This document shows positions 42,551 to 51,095 of a stretch of 64,000 nucleotides of DNA, one piece after another. A program made the position numbers and the translations under genes. Origin of the DNA: Shewanella baltica (lineage in GTDB: Bacteria; Pseudomonadota; Gammaproteobacteria; Enterobacterales; Shewanellaceae); contig NZ_UGYM01000002.1 of assembly GCF_900456975.1 (NCBI RefSeq), positions 1,860,001 to 1,924,000 of the forward strand. Reading direction: 5' to 3'. The notes under the pieces are model-generated. The model searched no databases, had not been told where the DNA came from, and saw only the letters and a program-made list of their open reading frames with translations. Within the stretch, counting starts at the first letter, position 1. Every line of letters begins with the position of its first letter.

Positions 42551-43558
42551 ATGTCTATTCAAACGCTGTTATCGACGGCTCTGGCGAAACGCCATGATTT
42601 TTTACAACAAGCAGAACAGGATCAAACCGATTGTTTTCGGGTGTTCCATGGCACAGTCGAAGGCGTGAGTGGCTTGAATGTCGACCGTTACGGCGATACT
42701 TGGCTAGTGCAGAGTTTTCATCAGACCTTAACCGACGAAGAGTTGAGCGATATTAGCGCCGTTTTGCTGCAACAGACCGATTTGCCGATTGTGTATAACG
42801 ACCGCTCATTAGGCAATTCCCGCGTATTGAACGCGTTATCACCGGCACTGACAGAGATCGCGAGTTCTGAGCGAGTCATGCAGGAAAATGGTATTAAGTT
42901 CAGCACTAAACTGCGCCACGAAGGACAAGATCCGCTGTTATTCCTCGATATGCGCATTGGTCGTGAATATGTGCGGGCAAACAGCCAAGATAAAACCGTG
43001 CTGAATTTATTTTCTTACACCTGCGGCATTGGTACAGCGGCAGCCATCGGCGGCGCGACTCGGGTGATGAACGTCGATTTTTCTTCCTTTGCTTTAGCGA
43101 CGGGCAAAGCGAATGCGGCGTTAAATCAGGTGTCCAATGTGTGTGAGTTTGTGCAGAGTGATGCGTTTCCGGCATTGCGCCAATTGGCTGGTTTAAGTGT
43201 GGGAGGGCGCCGTAATCAAAAATTACCGAGCTACCCAAAATTGCCGCAAACCCAGTTTGATCTCGTGTTCCTCGATCCACCGCGTTATGCCAAGAGTGCT
43301 TTCGGTATTGTCGATTTGATCAATGATTATCAAGGTTTATTTAAGCCTGCATTAATGGCGACTAAAGTCGGCGGCACTATCGTTTGCTGCAACAATGTGG
43401 CGAAAGTTGAGCGCCAAGCATGGTTTGACAGTTTAGTACGCTGCGTTGAAAAACAAGGTCGTACAGTCACAGCGCACACTTGGCTTGATCCCCATGAAGA
43501 TTTCCCTTCGTTCGATGACAATCATCCACTTAAAATTGTCGCGCTGACCTTAAGTTAA
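42551..43558 (+). CDS. Class I SAM-dependent rRNA methyltransferase (RlmI-like)
   Basis: The 335-residue enzyme has an N-terminal RlmI-type beta domain (residues about 25-100, VEGVSGLNVDRYGD), then a Rossmann methyltransferase. SAM motif I is NLFSYTCGIGTAAA and the motif IV catalytic loop is FLDPPRYAKS. In RlmI/RlmK-like enzymes this architecture makes m5C or m7G in 23S rRNA. The DPPRY motif lacks the extra catalytic cysteine typical of m5C enzymes near it, so the exact target is open. A terminator follows directly. Confidence 0.88.
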   Translation: MSIQTLLSTALAKRHDFLQQAEQDQTDCFRVFHGTVEGVSGLNVDRYGDTWLVQSFHQTLTDEELSDISAVLLQQTDLPIVYNDRSLGNSRVLNALSPALTEIASSERVMQENGIKFSTKLRHEGQDPLLFLDMRIGREYVRANSQDKTVLNLFSYTCGIGTAAAIGGATRVMNVDFSSFALATGKANAALNQVSNVCEFVQSDAFPALRQLAGLSVGGRRNQKLPSYPKLPQTQFDLVFLDPPRYAKSAFGIVDLINDYQGLFKPALMATKVGGTIVCCNNVAKVERQAWFDSLVRCVEKQGRTVTAHTWLDPHEDFPSFDDNHPLKIVALTLS

Positions 43559-43597
43559 CGGCATAGCGATACGAACGGCATAGTGATACCAACAAAC

Positions 43598-43624
43598 AGG
43601 GCACCCGATTAGGTGCCCTTTTTA
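43598..43624 (+). terminator. Rho-independent terminator after the RlmI-like gene
   Basis: AGGGCACC and GGTGCCCT form an 8-bp stem with a six-base loop and are followed by TTTTT. Two near-copies of AACGGCATAGYGATAC lie just before it. Confidence 0.85.
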
Positions 43625-43642
43625 TTGTCCATTTATTTGCTG

Positions 43643-44092
43643 CTATATGGGTTGCAAGTGGAAGGCGATCGCGATGCGGTTCCAGCCATTAATGGCAATG
43701 ATTAAGCTGGTGAGGTCGACAATTTCTTTCTCGGAATAATGCTCTGCAAGCGCCGCATACTGACTGTCATGCACGGGTGCAGTAGCAACTTGGGTTAAGA
43801 TTTCTGTCCAGAGCAGCGCTGCACGTTCCCGTTCATTAAAGATTCCATCGACCTCATGCCAAGCTGCAAGTAAATCTAAACGCAGCTGTTCTTCACCGTC
43901 ATTTCTGGCTTCCTCGGCGTGCCTTCGCTGACAAAACGCGCAGCCATTGAGTTGCGATGCTCTGAGCTTGACTAAATGCACCAGTAATGGCGCAAAGTGG
44001 GAGTCGCCGGCTGCTTTGTCTAAGCTTAACAGTGCGTTGGCGAGTGCGGGTTGTAGCTGATAAATTTGCTGGCGTGGTATACGTTCTGACAT
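43643..44092 (-). CDS. Carboxymuconolactone decarboxylase / AhpD-like family protein
   Basis: The 149-residue helical protein has the AhpD-core motif around CAFCQRRH (CxxC plus histidine, about residues 57-64), as in CMD-like proteins that act as peroxidase partners. The rest, WHEVDGIFNERERAALLWTEILT and INGWNRIAIAFH, fits the CMD superfamily. AGGAGG precedes the ATG. It lies 38 bases downstream of an AraC regulator on the same strand, so it is probably controlled by or co-transcribed with it. Redox target unknown. Confidence 0.9.
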   Translation of the reverse strand: MSERIPRQQIYQLQPALANALLSLDKAAGDSHFAPLLVHLVKLRASQLNGCAFCQRRHAEEARNDGEEQLRLDLLAAWHEVDGIFNERERAALLWTEILTQVATAPVHDSQYAALAEHYSEKEIVDLTSLIIAINGWNRIAIAFHLQPI

Positions 44093-44129
44093 AAAAGCCT
44101 CCTATAAGCTGAGGCTTCAATCTAAGCGG

Positions 44130-45044
44130 TTAGCGCGACGTAGGATTGGAGATTTGCGACATTTTACGCTTTTTGTATTGTCCTGGCGTTTGCTGTGTCA
44201 CTCGCACAAAGTGTTGATGTAGATGGGCTTGATCGTAAAATCCGCAATCGAATGCAACTTGCACTAGGCTGAGGTTAGGTGATTGACTGAGTAGGTTACG
44301 GGCGACTTTGACTCTGTTTAACTGCAGTAACTGCGCTGGCGACAATCCGGTTTCTTGTTTAAATCTTCGTTCAAACTGACGACGACTTAGGGGCAGTTGT
44401 CCGTAGAAATCCTCTAAACTGGCTTGGGTTTGAATAAGCTTTGGCAAACTCGCCTGCACTAAGCCAATCCTCGCGCATTCATGCCGAGATAAGGCCGCAG
44501 TAAATTGCCGCTGGTTGAGTTGCAATAGCCAATGCTCAAGTAATGCGATGCGTCGGGCTGGTTGATTGGTTTGCGCCAGTTGTGATAGCAGTTGATCCAA
44601 TCCTGTTAGCTGCAATTGCGTCGCATCAATAGCCGTCACTGATGTCGTAGACTTAATATCTTGCAGTTCAATGCCGAGTAAATGAAACGCGCCGCCGGGG
44701 TGAAAGCGAACTATCAGCAGCTCGATTCCTGGCAAAAAGGCGTGGGAATGTCGGCTTTGACCACAATGAAACAACACTTTGGGTTCATCGCTGCTTATCG
44801 TTTGAGTTAGCGTTTGTGTTGGGAAATAGAAATGTAGGCTAGTGCCGCCGTCCGGATAAAATGTCTGCTCAATGCCCTGCGGTAAATCGGTCGCTACGCG
44901 CAAATGAAAGTAGCGCTGCACCCAAGGGCGAAGTGGCGCTAAGGGTTGAAAATGCGTAAAGCCTAAGTGTGCGAGTTCGGTCTCAAAACGCTTAAAGCTG
45001 CGCATTTCTAATAAATTTGCCTTATATCGCACGCTGAGCACCAT
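44130..45044 (-). CDS. AraC family transcriptional regulator
   Basis: The regulator has a C-terminal AraC double helix-turn-helix (about the last 100 residues, with GLSPAQLLQLNRVKVARNL and FDCGFYDQAHLHQHF) and an N-terminal cupin-like sensing region. The start is uncertain: ATG at 45044 or at 45005, with no strong ribosome-binding site for either. The AhpD-like gene follows directly. AraC plus CMD pairs are common and often respond to redox or aromatic signals, which is inference here. Confidence 0.85.
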   Translation of the reverse strand: MVLSVRYKANLLEMRSFKRFETELAHLGFTHFQPLAPLRPWVQRYFHLRVATDLPQGIEQTFYPDGGTSLHFYFPTQTLTQTISSDEPKVLFHCGQSRHSHAFLPGIELLIVRFHPGGAFHLLGIELQDIKSTTSVTAIDATQLQLTGLDQLLSQLAQTNQPARRIALLEHWLLQLNQRQFTAALSRHECARIGLVQASLPKLIQTQASLEDFYGQLPLSRRQFERRFKQETGLSPAQLLQLNRVKVARNLLSQSPNLSLVQVAFDCGFYDQAHLHQHFVRVTQQTPGQYKKRKMSQISNPTSR

Positions 45045-45305
45045 TAGCAAGTAAAGGAAGGTCAGATTAATCTAACTGAGGCATTTTTGCACCTGTGTTG
45101 ATTGTTCGCCTTCGCCTTGGATTGGAGTGGTTAGTCTGTGCTGTTGGCTAGTTTGCGAGGGTATTTAAAAGCCTGTGTATTCGGTTCATGCTGATTTGTC
45201 GGCCTAGGCACGAACTGAATTTACGCCAACATCAGCTAAGACGCTTCGAGGGGGATTAACTTTTACGTTTTGTATTGGGATAAACAGGTGCTATTTGGCA
45301 ATAAA

Positions 45306-45340
45306 AAGTCACCAAGGACAAGGTACATCCTTGGTGACTT
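45306..45340. terminator. Terminator of the GH97 gene
   Basis: A perfect 13-bp stem (AAGTCACCAAGGA ... TCCTTGGTGACTT) with a nine-base loop is followed by T-rich sequence on both strands. On the minus strand it would end the GH97 transcript beyond the repeats. Confidence 0.85.
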
Positions 45341-45364
45341 TCTGTTTTTTACTCTGTATTTTTA

Positions 45365-45478
45365 CACTCGCTCAAACACTCGCTCAAACACTCGCTCAAA
45401 CACTCGCTCAAACACTCGCTCAAACACTCGCTCAAACACTCGCTCAAACACTCGCTCAAACACTCGCTCAAACACTCA
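45365..45478. repeat. 12-bp tandem repeat, nine copies plus a partial tenth
   Basis: Nine exact copies of CACTCGCTCAAA (45365-45472) and a partial copy. It lies between the GH97 stop-codon repeat and its terminator. Confidence 0.95.
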
Positions 45479-45544
45479 GTTAACGCGCTGACGTTAACAT
45501 GCCGAATTTAAAGCGCTAAACCTAACGCACTAAATTTAAAGTAC
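45475..45544. repeat. 14-bp tandem repeat spanning the stop codon of the GH97 gene
   Basis: Five degenerate 14-base units on the minus strand: GTACTTTAAATTTA, GTGCGTTAGGTTTA, GCGCTTTAAATTCG, GCATGTTAACGTCA and GCGCGTTAACTGAG. The gene's last codons GTA CTT TAA are in the first unit. Confidence 0.8.
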
Positions 45545-47668
45545 TTTGAATCTGATTGCTGTACCGCCACTGCTGGCGAGTGCGAGGTTTAGGCTATCTT
45601 TAGCATTCACTTCTTTAGTCTCAATCACATAATCATAGGGATTGGTTTTCCAATCGGCGTTTGCGCCATCGCGGTAAATCTGCGCTTGATAACGTTTTTT
45701 GGGATCGAGGAAATCCAGTTTAACCGTGATCTTACGTGCGGTTTCATCCGTGAGTGCACCTAAGTACCAATCACCTTGATCCTTTGCTTGGCGGGCAAAG
45801 ACCACATAGTCGCCAACTTCACCGGCAAGCGCGACACTCTGATACCAATCGGTGGGCACATCGCGGATAAATTGGAAGGCATCTAAGTGCTTTTCATAAT
45901 TGCGCGGTAAGTCTGCTGCCATTTGGATTGGGCTATAGAGCACAACGTACAAGGCGAGCTGTTTGGTCAAGGTGGTTTGCACACGGTTTTGCGCATCCAA
46001 CCCCTTAGGTGCTAAGTCAAAAATCCCCGGGGTAAAGTCCATTGGGCCAGCGAGCATACGGGTGAACGGTAACATGGCCGTATGTTCAGGGCTATTTGGT
46101 GGGCTACCCCAGGCATTGTACTCTTGGCCGCGGGCGCCTTCGCGGGAGATCCAGTTCGGATAGGTTCGGCGCAGGCCTGTGTCTTTAATTGGCTCGTGAC
46201 TATTGATGCTGATATGGTGTTTCGCAGCTTCTGTGACGCTGTGCAGATACTCGCCGACCATAAACTGGCCATCGTGCCACTCGTGACGGGTAATGCCTTT
46301 GTCATCGATACGCTTGATTTGGCCACCATCGGCGACATAGCCCGTTTTGACTTGGGTAACACCCTGCTGCTCATACAGGGCAAAGGCATCAGCCATTTGA
46401 TCGCGATAATGGGTAACAGAGCCTGCTGTTTCATGGTGGCCGATTAAACGCACCCCTTTTTTCGCCCCGTAGGCTGTGATGGCGGGCAGATCGAAATCGG
46501 CATAGGCCTTAGTAAAGCTAAATTGATCGCCATTATGGAACCAGTCGCCGTCCCAACCTTCATTCCAACCTTCTACCAATACACCATCAAACTGATATTT
46601 AGCGGCGAAATCCATGTAGCGTTCGGTTTCGCTGGTGTTGGCGCCGTGGGTTGGGCCCGAACCCCAAGTATTTTCATTTAAGTGCATTCCCCACCAAATA
46701 CCGACGTATTTCCCCGGTTTTACCCAAGCAACATCGCCGAGTTTATTGGGCTCATTGAGGTTAAGGATAAGGTGCGAATTGAGCAGCCCAGTCGCGTTGT
46801 CGGCAATTTGAATGGTGCGCCACGGCGTATAAAAGCCCACTTGAGTTTTGACGCGAATGCCATCGGACCAAGGCGTGAGATCGGCCTTAAGCTTGCCATC
46901 GCGCTGCTGATCTAAGGTCATGGCGGCAAAGTCCACCAAGGCGGCCTCGTGAATACTTAAGTGCGTACCGTTCGCGAGTTTAAAGGTGAAGGGCGTGTGG
47001 ACTCTATCGACTTCTTTCAGCGCTGTGGTGCGATACAAATATTCGTAGCGATTCCAGCCACGGGCAGGGATCCACCAAGCGGTGGCTTTATCGGCTTGAC
47101 CGACATTGAACTCGGTTAACTCGTCTGTGATTAAGATCGGCGAATTAGCGGGAAGGGAGGCTTGTTGGGCTAAGTGATAGCGAAAGCCAATACCATCGTC
47201 AAAGGCTTTAAACTCGACTTCGAGCTGCACCTTGCCGTTGCTTAATACCGCGGTCAGTTGATTGTGCTGATCGCGGATCCATTCCTGCTCGCCCCAAGGT
47301 TGTTGCCACTTGTCATCGGCACTCTTTTTATCGCTACTTTTAATCTGCAATCCTTGACCGAGTTCACCAAGGGATTGAAAAACTAAGCCTAAGCGGCTCG
47401 GTTCTATGACTGTCTTGCCGTGAAAATCGATTTTATATTCGGGGCGGCCAGTATCGTCACTCAAGCTGATTTGAATTTGTTGGTTGGGTGAGCTGACGGT
47501 AACGGTTTTGGCAAATACGTTGGCACTAAAGAGACTCGTAACCGCAAGAGCGATAAGTGTAGGGCACAATAGCGCTTGCGATCGCTTTTGGCGCGCTGAG
47601 CTCTGGCGAGCGTGACTCTTTGTTAAGTGACGGCCAGTAAACTGAATAGGGTTGGTCTTGATGAACAT
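45536..47668 (-). CDS. susB: GH97 alpha-glucosidase, SusB-like
   Basis: The 710-residue secreted enzyme has a signal peptide (hydrophobic LIALAVTSLFSANVFA, cut near residue 54). The N-terminal GH97 beta domain (about 60-280) is followed by the catalytic TIM barrel with VEGWNEGWDGDW, HHETAG and INSHEP (acid/base glutamates), and by a C-terminal beta domain. It hydrolyses alpha-glucosides such as maltooligosaccharides. The ATG at 47668 has AAGGATCAAGGA upstream, so the 12-codon longer frame is less likely. A palindromic operator lies 75 bases upstream of the start. With the GH15 enzyme and MFS transporter it completes a maltodextrin set. Confidence 0.93.
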   Translation of the reverse strand: MFIKTNPIQFTGRHLTKSHARQSSARQKRSQALLCPTLIALAVTSLFSANVFAKTVTVSSPNQQIQISLSDDTGRPEYKIDFHGKTVIEPSRLGLVFQSLGELGQGLQIKSSDKKSADDKWQQPWGEQEWIRDQHNQLTAVLSNGKVQLEVEFKAFDDGIGFRYHLAQQASLPANSPILITDELTEFNVGQADKATAWWIPARGWNRYEYLYRTTALKEVDRVHTPFTFKLANGTHLSIHEAALVDFAAMTLDQQRDGKLKADLTPWSDGIRVKTQVGFYTPWRTIQIADNATGLLNSHLILNLNEPNKLGDVAWVKPGKYVGIWWGMHLNENTWGSGPTHGANTSETERYMDFAAKYQFDGVLVEGWNEGWDGDWFHNGDQFSFTKAYADFDLPAITAYGAKKGVRLIGHHETAGSVTHYRDQMADAFALYEQQGVTQVKTGYVADGGQIKRIDDKGITRHEWHDGQFMVGEYLHSVTEAAKHHISINSHEPIKDTGLRRTYPNWISREGARGQEYNAWGSPPNSPEHTAMLPFTRMLAGPMDFTPGIFDLAPKGLDAQNRVQTTLTKQLALYVVLYSPIQMAADLPRNYEKHLDAFQFIRDVPTDWYQSVALAGEVGDYVVFARQAKDQGDWYLGALTDETARKITVKLDFLDPKKRYQAQIYRDGANADWKTNPYDYVIETKEVNAKDSLNLALASSGGTAIRFKVL

Positions 47669-47742
47669 TCCTTGATCCTTGTTTTTATAATGAATGTGAC
47701 TCACAGCATACTAGTGGCGATGGCTTTTTAACCGCAACGGCC

Positions 47743-47756
47743 TGCATACGTATTCA
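47743..47756. promoter_or_regulatory. Palindromic operator-like site upstream of the GH97 gene
   Basis: TGCATACGTATTCA differs from a perfect 14-base palindrome at one position. The core CATACGTATTCA is identical to the site at 40764-40777 upstream of the MFS-glucoamylase unit, which argues for one shared LacI-type regulator. Confidence 0.7.
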
Positions 47757-47935
47757 CCACATTAAGGCGTGACGTAACAGAAGTGACGAGAAGTATTGCG
47801 AGGGCACGAACAAAAGATGTGGTTTGCTTTTGACTCGGGTAATATGCGCGCTTTCTTTTTGCTTAAAAATGCAATTTAGCGTGGGATTTACAGTGGGATT
47901 TATAGTATTTGGAGCCGCAGCAGTAAGGTCAAACC

Positions 47936-48724
47936 GTGAAAATTAGCCAACGTTTACAACAGATAAACAGCATGATCAGTGGTCATTACGATCATATTTG
48001 GGATTGCTGCTGCGATCATGGTTTACTCGGTATGCTGTTGCTAGAAAGGAGCGCTGCCCGCCATGTACACTTTGTCGATTGTGTCCCTTCGCTGATGCAG
48101 GCGCTTGAACTGCGTTTGCAGCGTTTCTTCCCCGCTGACATATCAGGCCTTAATCCAAACTTAGATCCAGACTTAAACCCAGAAATAGACCCACACTTAA
48201 ACCTAGACATAGACCCAAATTTAAGTCGTCATACTCAGTGGCAAGTGCATTGCCTTGATGTTGTGGCTTTACCGCTCGCGCAAACCAGTGACAAGGATAA
48301 ACAGTTGATCATCATCGCTGGTGTGGGCGGTGAACTGCTGGTGGACTTAGTGAAGGCAATTCTAGCCCAGCACCCACAGCGGCACCTCGAATTTATTTTG
48401 TGTCCCGTGCATCATAATTACTATGTCAGGCAATCACTCACTGCCTTAGGGCTAGGGCTTAAGTCGGAACATTTATTGGAAGAGAATCAACGTTTCTACG
48501 AAATCCTCCATGTCAGTACAATCGCGGCTCCAAATGGTCTGCCTATCAGTGCTACGGGTTCGTTAATGTGGCAGACGCTAGATGAAACAAGTTTGCCGCG
48601 AGCGAAGCGTTATCTGTCGCAGGTGATTGGTCATTACCTACGCATGCCCACGCATAAGCAAACACCAGAGATTATTGATGCCTATCAGCAGCAATTGGCC
48701 CAGCTCTTAAGTGAGCATAGTTAG
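47936..48724 (+). CDS. trmK: tRNA (adenine(22)-N1)-methyltransferase, TrmK
   Basis: The 262-residue protein is a TrmK-type Rossmann methyltransferase. It begins with KISQRLQQINSM and HYDHIWDCCCDHGLLGM (SAM motif I) and has VGGELLVDLV and LCPVHHNYYVRQSL further on. It makes m1A22 in tRNA. GTG start at 47936 after TAAGG. Residues 73-96 are a repeat insert (NPNL/DPDL type) encoded by six 12-base units. The insert lies between conserved beta strands and is not known to be catalytic. Confidence 0.9.
   Translation: MKISQRLQQINSMISGHYDHIWDCCCDHGLLGMLLLERSAARHVHFVDCVPSLMQALELRLQRFFPADISGLNPNLDPDLNPEIDPHLNLDIDPNLSRHTQWQVHCLDVVALPLAQTSDKDKQLIIIAGVGGELLVDLVKAILAQHPQRHLEFILCPVHHNYYVRQSLTALGLGLKSEHLLEENQRFYEILHVSTIAAPNGLPISATGSLMWQTLDETSLPRAKRYLSQVIGHYLRMPTHKQTPEIIDAYQQQLAQLLSEHS
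48152..48223. repeat. In-frame 12-bp minisatellite inside trmK
   Basis: Six units of 12 bases (AATCCAAACTTA, GATCCAGACTTA, AACCCAGAAATA and so on) give alternating NPxL/DPxL tetrapeptides with a 24-base higher-order period. Because the period is a multiple of three, unit gain or loss preserves the frame. Confidence 0.85.
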
Positions 48725-48982
48725 TTTGAATGCTCTTGAGCATTTTTCCGCTTGGACATTACGATGGGCACCAAAGATGAGCAACGACGATGAGAATCGG
48801 CGAAAGAGATAACGTTAATATCATGGGCAAATCGATTTTAGCCTAAGCCGTTAATAATCAAGAGTCTAATCGCTAAAACCTATTAATCACTCGGACGGGA
48901 CTGAGTGTGATTATTGCCTCTGCTACAGTTTTTGATCTGCATTTGGCACATTTTCGTTTATGCTGCGACTCCTTTTCGGCAA

Positions 48983-49525
48983 ATGGCTACGACTATGCGT
49001 TTATTGAGAACCACCCAAGATCCAGCGGTTAACCTACAGACGGCACGCGTTTTTTATCGCAGAGCTGCCCGCGCGATTGTGTTATCGGGTGAAGACATTT
49101 TGCTGCTGTATACTCAAAAATACCGCGACTACAGCTTACCCGGCGGCGGAATTGACGATGGCGAGAGCCTCGAAGATGGACTGATCCGCGAGCTACAGGA
49201 AGAAACCGGCGCCCTAGACATTCAAGTGTTAGCGCCCTTTGGCCGTTACGAAGAGTTTCGGCCTTGGTACCGTGAAGGGGCGAACGTAGTGCACATGGAG
49301 TCATTCTGTTACGTGTGCCGTATCGACACCGCACTGGGCGAGCGTGGTTTAGGTGAGACTCGATTAGAAGCCCATGAGATAAAAAATGGCATGCGGCCTG
49401 AATGGCTTAATATTCATCAAGCTATCGCCCATAACGAAGATATTCAGCGTAATCACCCCCATAAAGGCCAATCAATAGAGCGTGAAACTTTTCTGCTAAA
49501 ACAGATAGTGTTGGAATGCTTGTAA
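48983..49525 (+). CDS. Nudix hydrolase
   Basis: A 180-residue Nudix protein with the complete box G-x5-E-x7-REUxEExGU (residues GIDDGESLEDGLIREL and on to QEETGA). Flanking strands are YSLPGGG and FGRYEEFRPW. Substrates of the family are nucleoside diphosphates linked to another group, and none is predictable here. The start is uncertain. I use ATG at 48983; the frame can be extended to TTG at 48914, but the extra residues do not resemble the domain. Confidence 0.88.
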   Translation: MATTMRLLRTTQDPAVNLQTARVFYRRAARAIVLSGEDILLLYTQKYRDYSLPGGGIDDGESLEDGLIRELQEETGALDIQVLAPFGRYEEFRPWYREGANVVHMESFCYVCRIDTALGERGLGETRLEAHEIKNGMRPEWLNIHQAIAHNEDIQRNHPHKGQSIERETFLLKQIVLECL

Positions 49526-49718
49526 GTTTTATCACTTTTAAATCATTATCTTAATATATGATTTTATTTCACACATAACTGAGTGAGCAGGGCTTGGTTA
49601 GCGATTAAACGTCGTTATTTCAACGTGCTCTTTTAAGCTGATATTGCTTCGAGCCTGTGGCTGACATCAGTAGATTTTTAATGCTATTTCTCATTCTTTT
49701 GCCGCAGCAAGGAAGGTA

Positions 49719-50279
49719 ATGCAGATTATTTTATTGACCCACGAACGCGAGTTAAGCCGCAAAACGAATACTGGCCAACTTGCGTTAGCCGCATTCCCTG
49801 AAGAGGTGAAAAGCATCGTCTGGTCGAGAACGGCACCTGATAACGATTTAGTGGCTATGTTGGCATCCCAGCAGGCCAAACTGTTGTTTCCAGCAAGCGA
49901 TACTGAGCCCGCTGTGCCCATTTATCATAATGCCTTAGATACGGTTTTAGCTGAGCCGGCGCTCTCGAACGCACAAGCCTTTTTAGCACCAGCGCAATCT
50001 ACAGTGATAGCAGAACTAATGCCGAGCCAAGTGGTGATTTTAGATGCGACCTGGCAGGAGGCACGTAAGATGCTGCGCCAGAGCCCCTATCTGAAAACGG
50101 CTGCACGAGTCAGTTTGCCGCCACTTATGCCTGAATCCGCCTTTATATTGCGGCGTAATCAGCAAGAAGGGGGCTTGTGCACCGCAGAATGCATTATTGC
50201 GCTTTGGCGCCAGTGTGGCAGAGCAGAACAAGCGACGCTATTAGCGTCGCTATTTACTGAATTGAATAGCCGTACTTGA
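49719..50279 (+). CDS. DTW-domain tRNA-uridine aminocarboxypropyltransferase-like protein
   Basis: The 186-residue protein has the DTW-domain signature DATWQEARKML and the later FILRRNQQEGGLCTAE. DTW proteins (TapT/TuaA, E. coli YfiP) move the aminocarboxypropyl group of SAM to uridine, giving acp3U in tRNA. Length is slightly shorter than E. coli TapT because the N-terminal zinc-binding cysteines are missing, so this is a DTW relative whose target is uncertain. The start has AAGGAAGG just before it. Confidence 0.85.
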   Translation: MQIILLTHERELSRKTNTGQLALAAFPEEVKSIVWSRTAPDNDLVAMLASQQAKLLFPASDTEPAVPIYHNALDTVLAEPALSNAQAFLAPAQSTVIAELMPSQVVILDATWQEARKMLRQSPYLKTAARVSLPPLMPESAFILRRNQQEGGLCTAECIIALWRQCGRAEQATLLASLFTELNSRT

Positions 50280-50350
50280 TTGCGATGTTCGAGAGAACGT
50301 TTGAGGAAGTGCTTGAATAGATAATTAACGACTTTCAGCTTTGACCCACA

Positions 50351-50440
50351 GATAAATCACCGTCAGTTAAATAAGAGCCAGTTAAATCACCATCAGGTAA
50401 ATCATATTCATTTAAATAACAGTCAGATAAATACACAGAA
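50351..50440. repeat. 15-bp tandem repeat spanning the stop codon of the hemolysin III gene
   Basis: Six 15-base units on the plus strand (50351-50365, and so on to 50440) share the form GxTAAATxAxxxTCA. On the minus strand the gene's last codons CTG ACT GTT ATT TAA fall in units 5 and 6, so the repeats copy the gene end into its 3' flank, mostly in frame because the period is a multiple of three. Confidence 0.8.
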
Positions 50441-51095
50441 AGTGACTCATGGCACCGCCAAGCACGAACAAATGCCAAATGGCATGGTTAAATGGAATGC
50501 GTTTCCCGACGTAGAACACCACCCCTAAAGTGTAAAATAACCCGCCTAAGATCAATAGATTGAAACCCAACTCCGACATGGCCGCCGTTAAATCGCCCAT
50601 CACAGTGACACATAGCCAACCCATGGCGAGATACAAGACTAAGCTTAACTTTTTGAATTTGTGAATAAATAGCGTCTTAAATAGGATCCCACCAATCGCA
50701 AGCGACCAAATCGCTGTTAAAATCACTATCGATTGCGTCCCCTGTAGGCTTATCAGCATCAAAGGTGTGTAAGTTCCTGCAATCAAGCAGTAAATTGCGC
50801 AGTGATCGGCGATCTTAAGTTTATGTTTCCAGCCTGAATGGCTAACGCTGTGGTATAAGGTCGAGCATAGAAAAAGCACAATGATGCTCGCACCATAAAT
50901 GGCAACGCCTGTTAGTTGAATTGGCGTTAGATGATCTTGCCCTTTGAGTAACATCAGTACCAATGCCGCTATGCCTGCGATGACGCCTAAGCCATGGGAT
51001 ACACTATTAGCGATTTCTTCTTTAATACTATACGGCCCAGACTTAGCAGGGATGTTAGCTGGGTTTTGTTGTTCGACAACACTTTGACTCGACAT
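50412..51095 (-). CDS. Hemolysin III / TrhA family membrane protein
   Basis: The 227-residue protein has seven membrane helices and the YqfA/HlyIII motif histidines: NSVSHGLGVIAG near the start, STLYHSVSH in the middle and HAIWHLFVLGGAMSHF near the end. The E. coli homologue YqfA (TrhA) is tied to membrane lipid homeostasis. The activity of PAQR-like hydrolases needs these metal ligands, and all are present here. It is not evidence of a haemolytic toxin. Its stop codon sits in a tandem repeat. Confidence 0.9.
   Translation of the reverse strand: MSSQSVVEQQNPANIPAKSGPYSIKEEIANSVSHGLGVIAGIAALVLMLLKGQDHLTPIQLTGVAIYGASIIVLFLCSTLYHSVSHSGWKHKLKIADHCAIYCLIAGTYTPLMLISLQGTQSIVILTAIWSLAIGGILFKTLFIHKFKKLSLVLYLAMGWLCVTVMGDLTAAMSELGFNLLILGGLFYTLGVVFYVGKRIPFNHAIWHLFVLGGAMSHFLCIYLTVI

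Larger units (their letters stand above)
45051..45535. other. Intergenic region with terminator and tandem repeats
   Basis: About 485 bases separate the AraC gene from the GH97 gene. They contain a 13-bp stem terminator, a 12-bp repeat array and a 14-bp stop-codon repeat, listed separately. The apparent ORFs in the repeat array arise from repeating codons and are not genes. Confidence 0.6.

Noticed and set aside
45270..45491. ORFs of 73 and 62 codons across the 12-bp repeat
   Set aside because: They are created by the repeating unit CACTCGCTCAAA, which is a multiple of three, and give only TRSN or TLAQ repeats.
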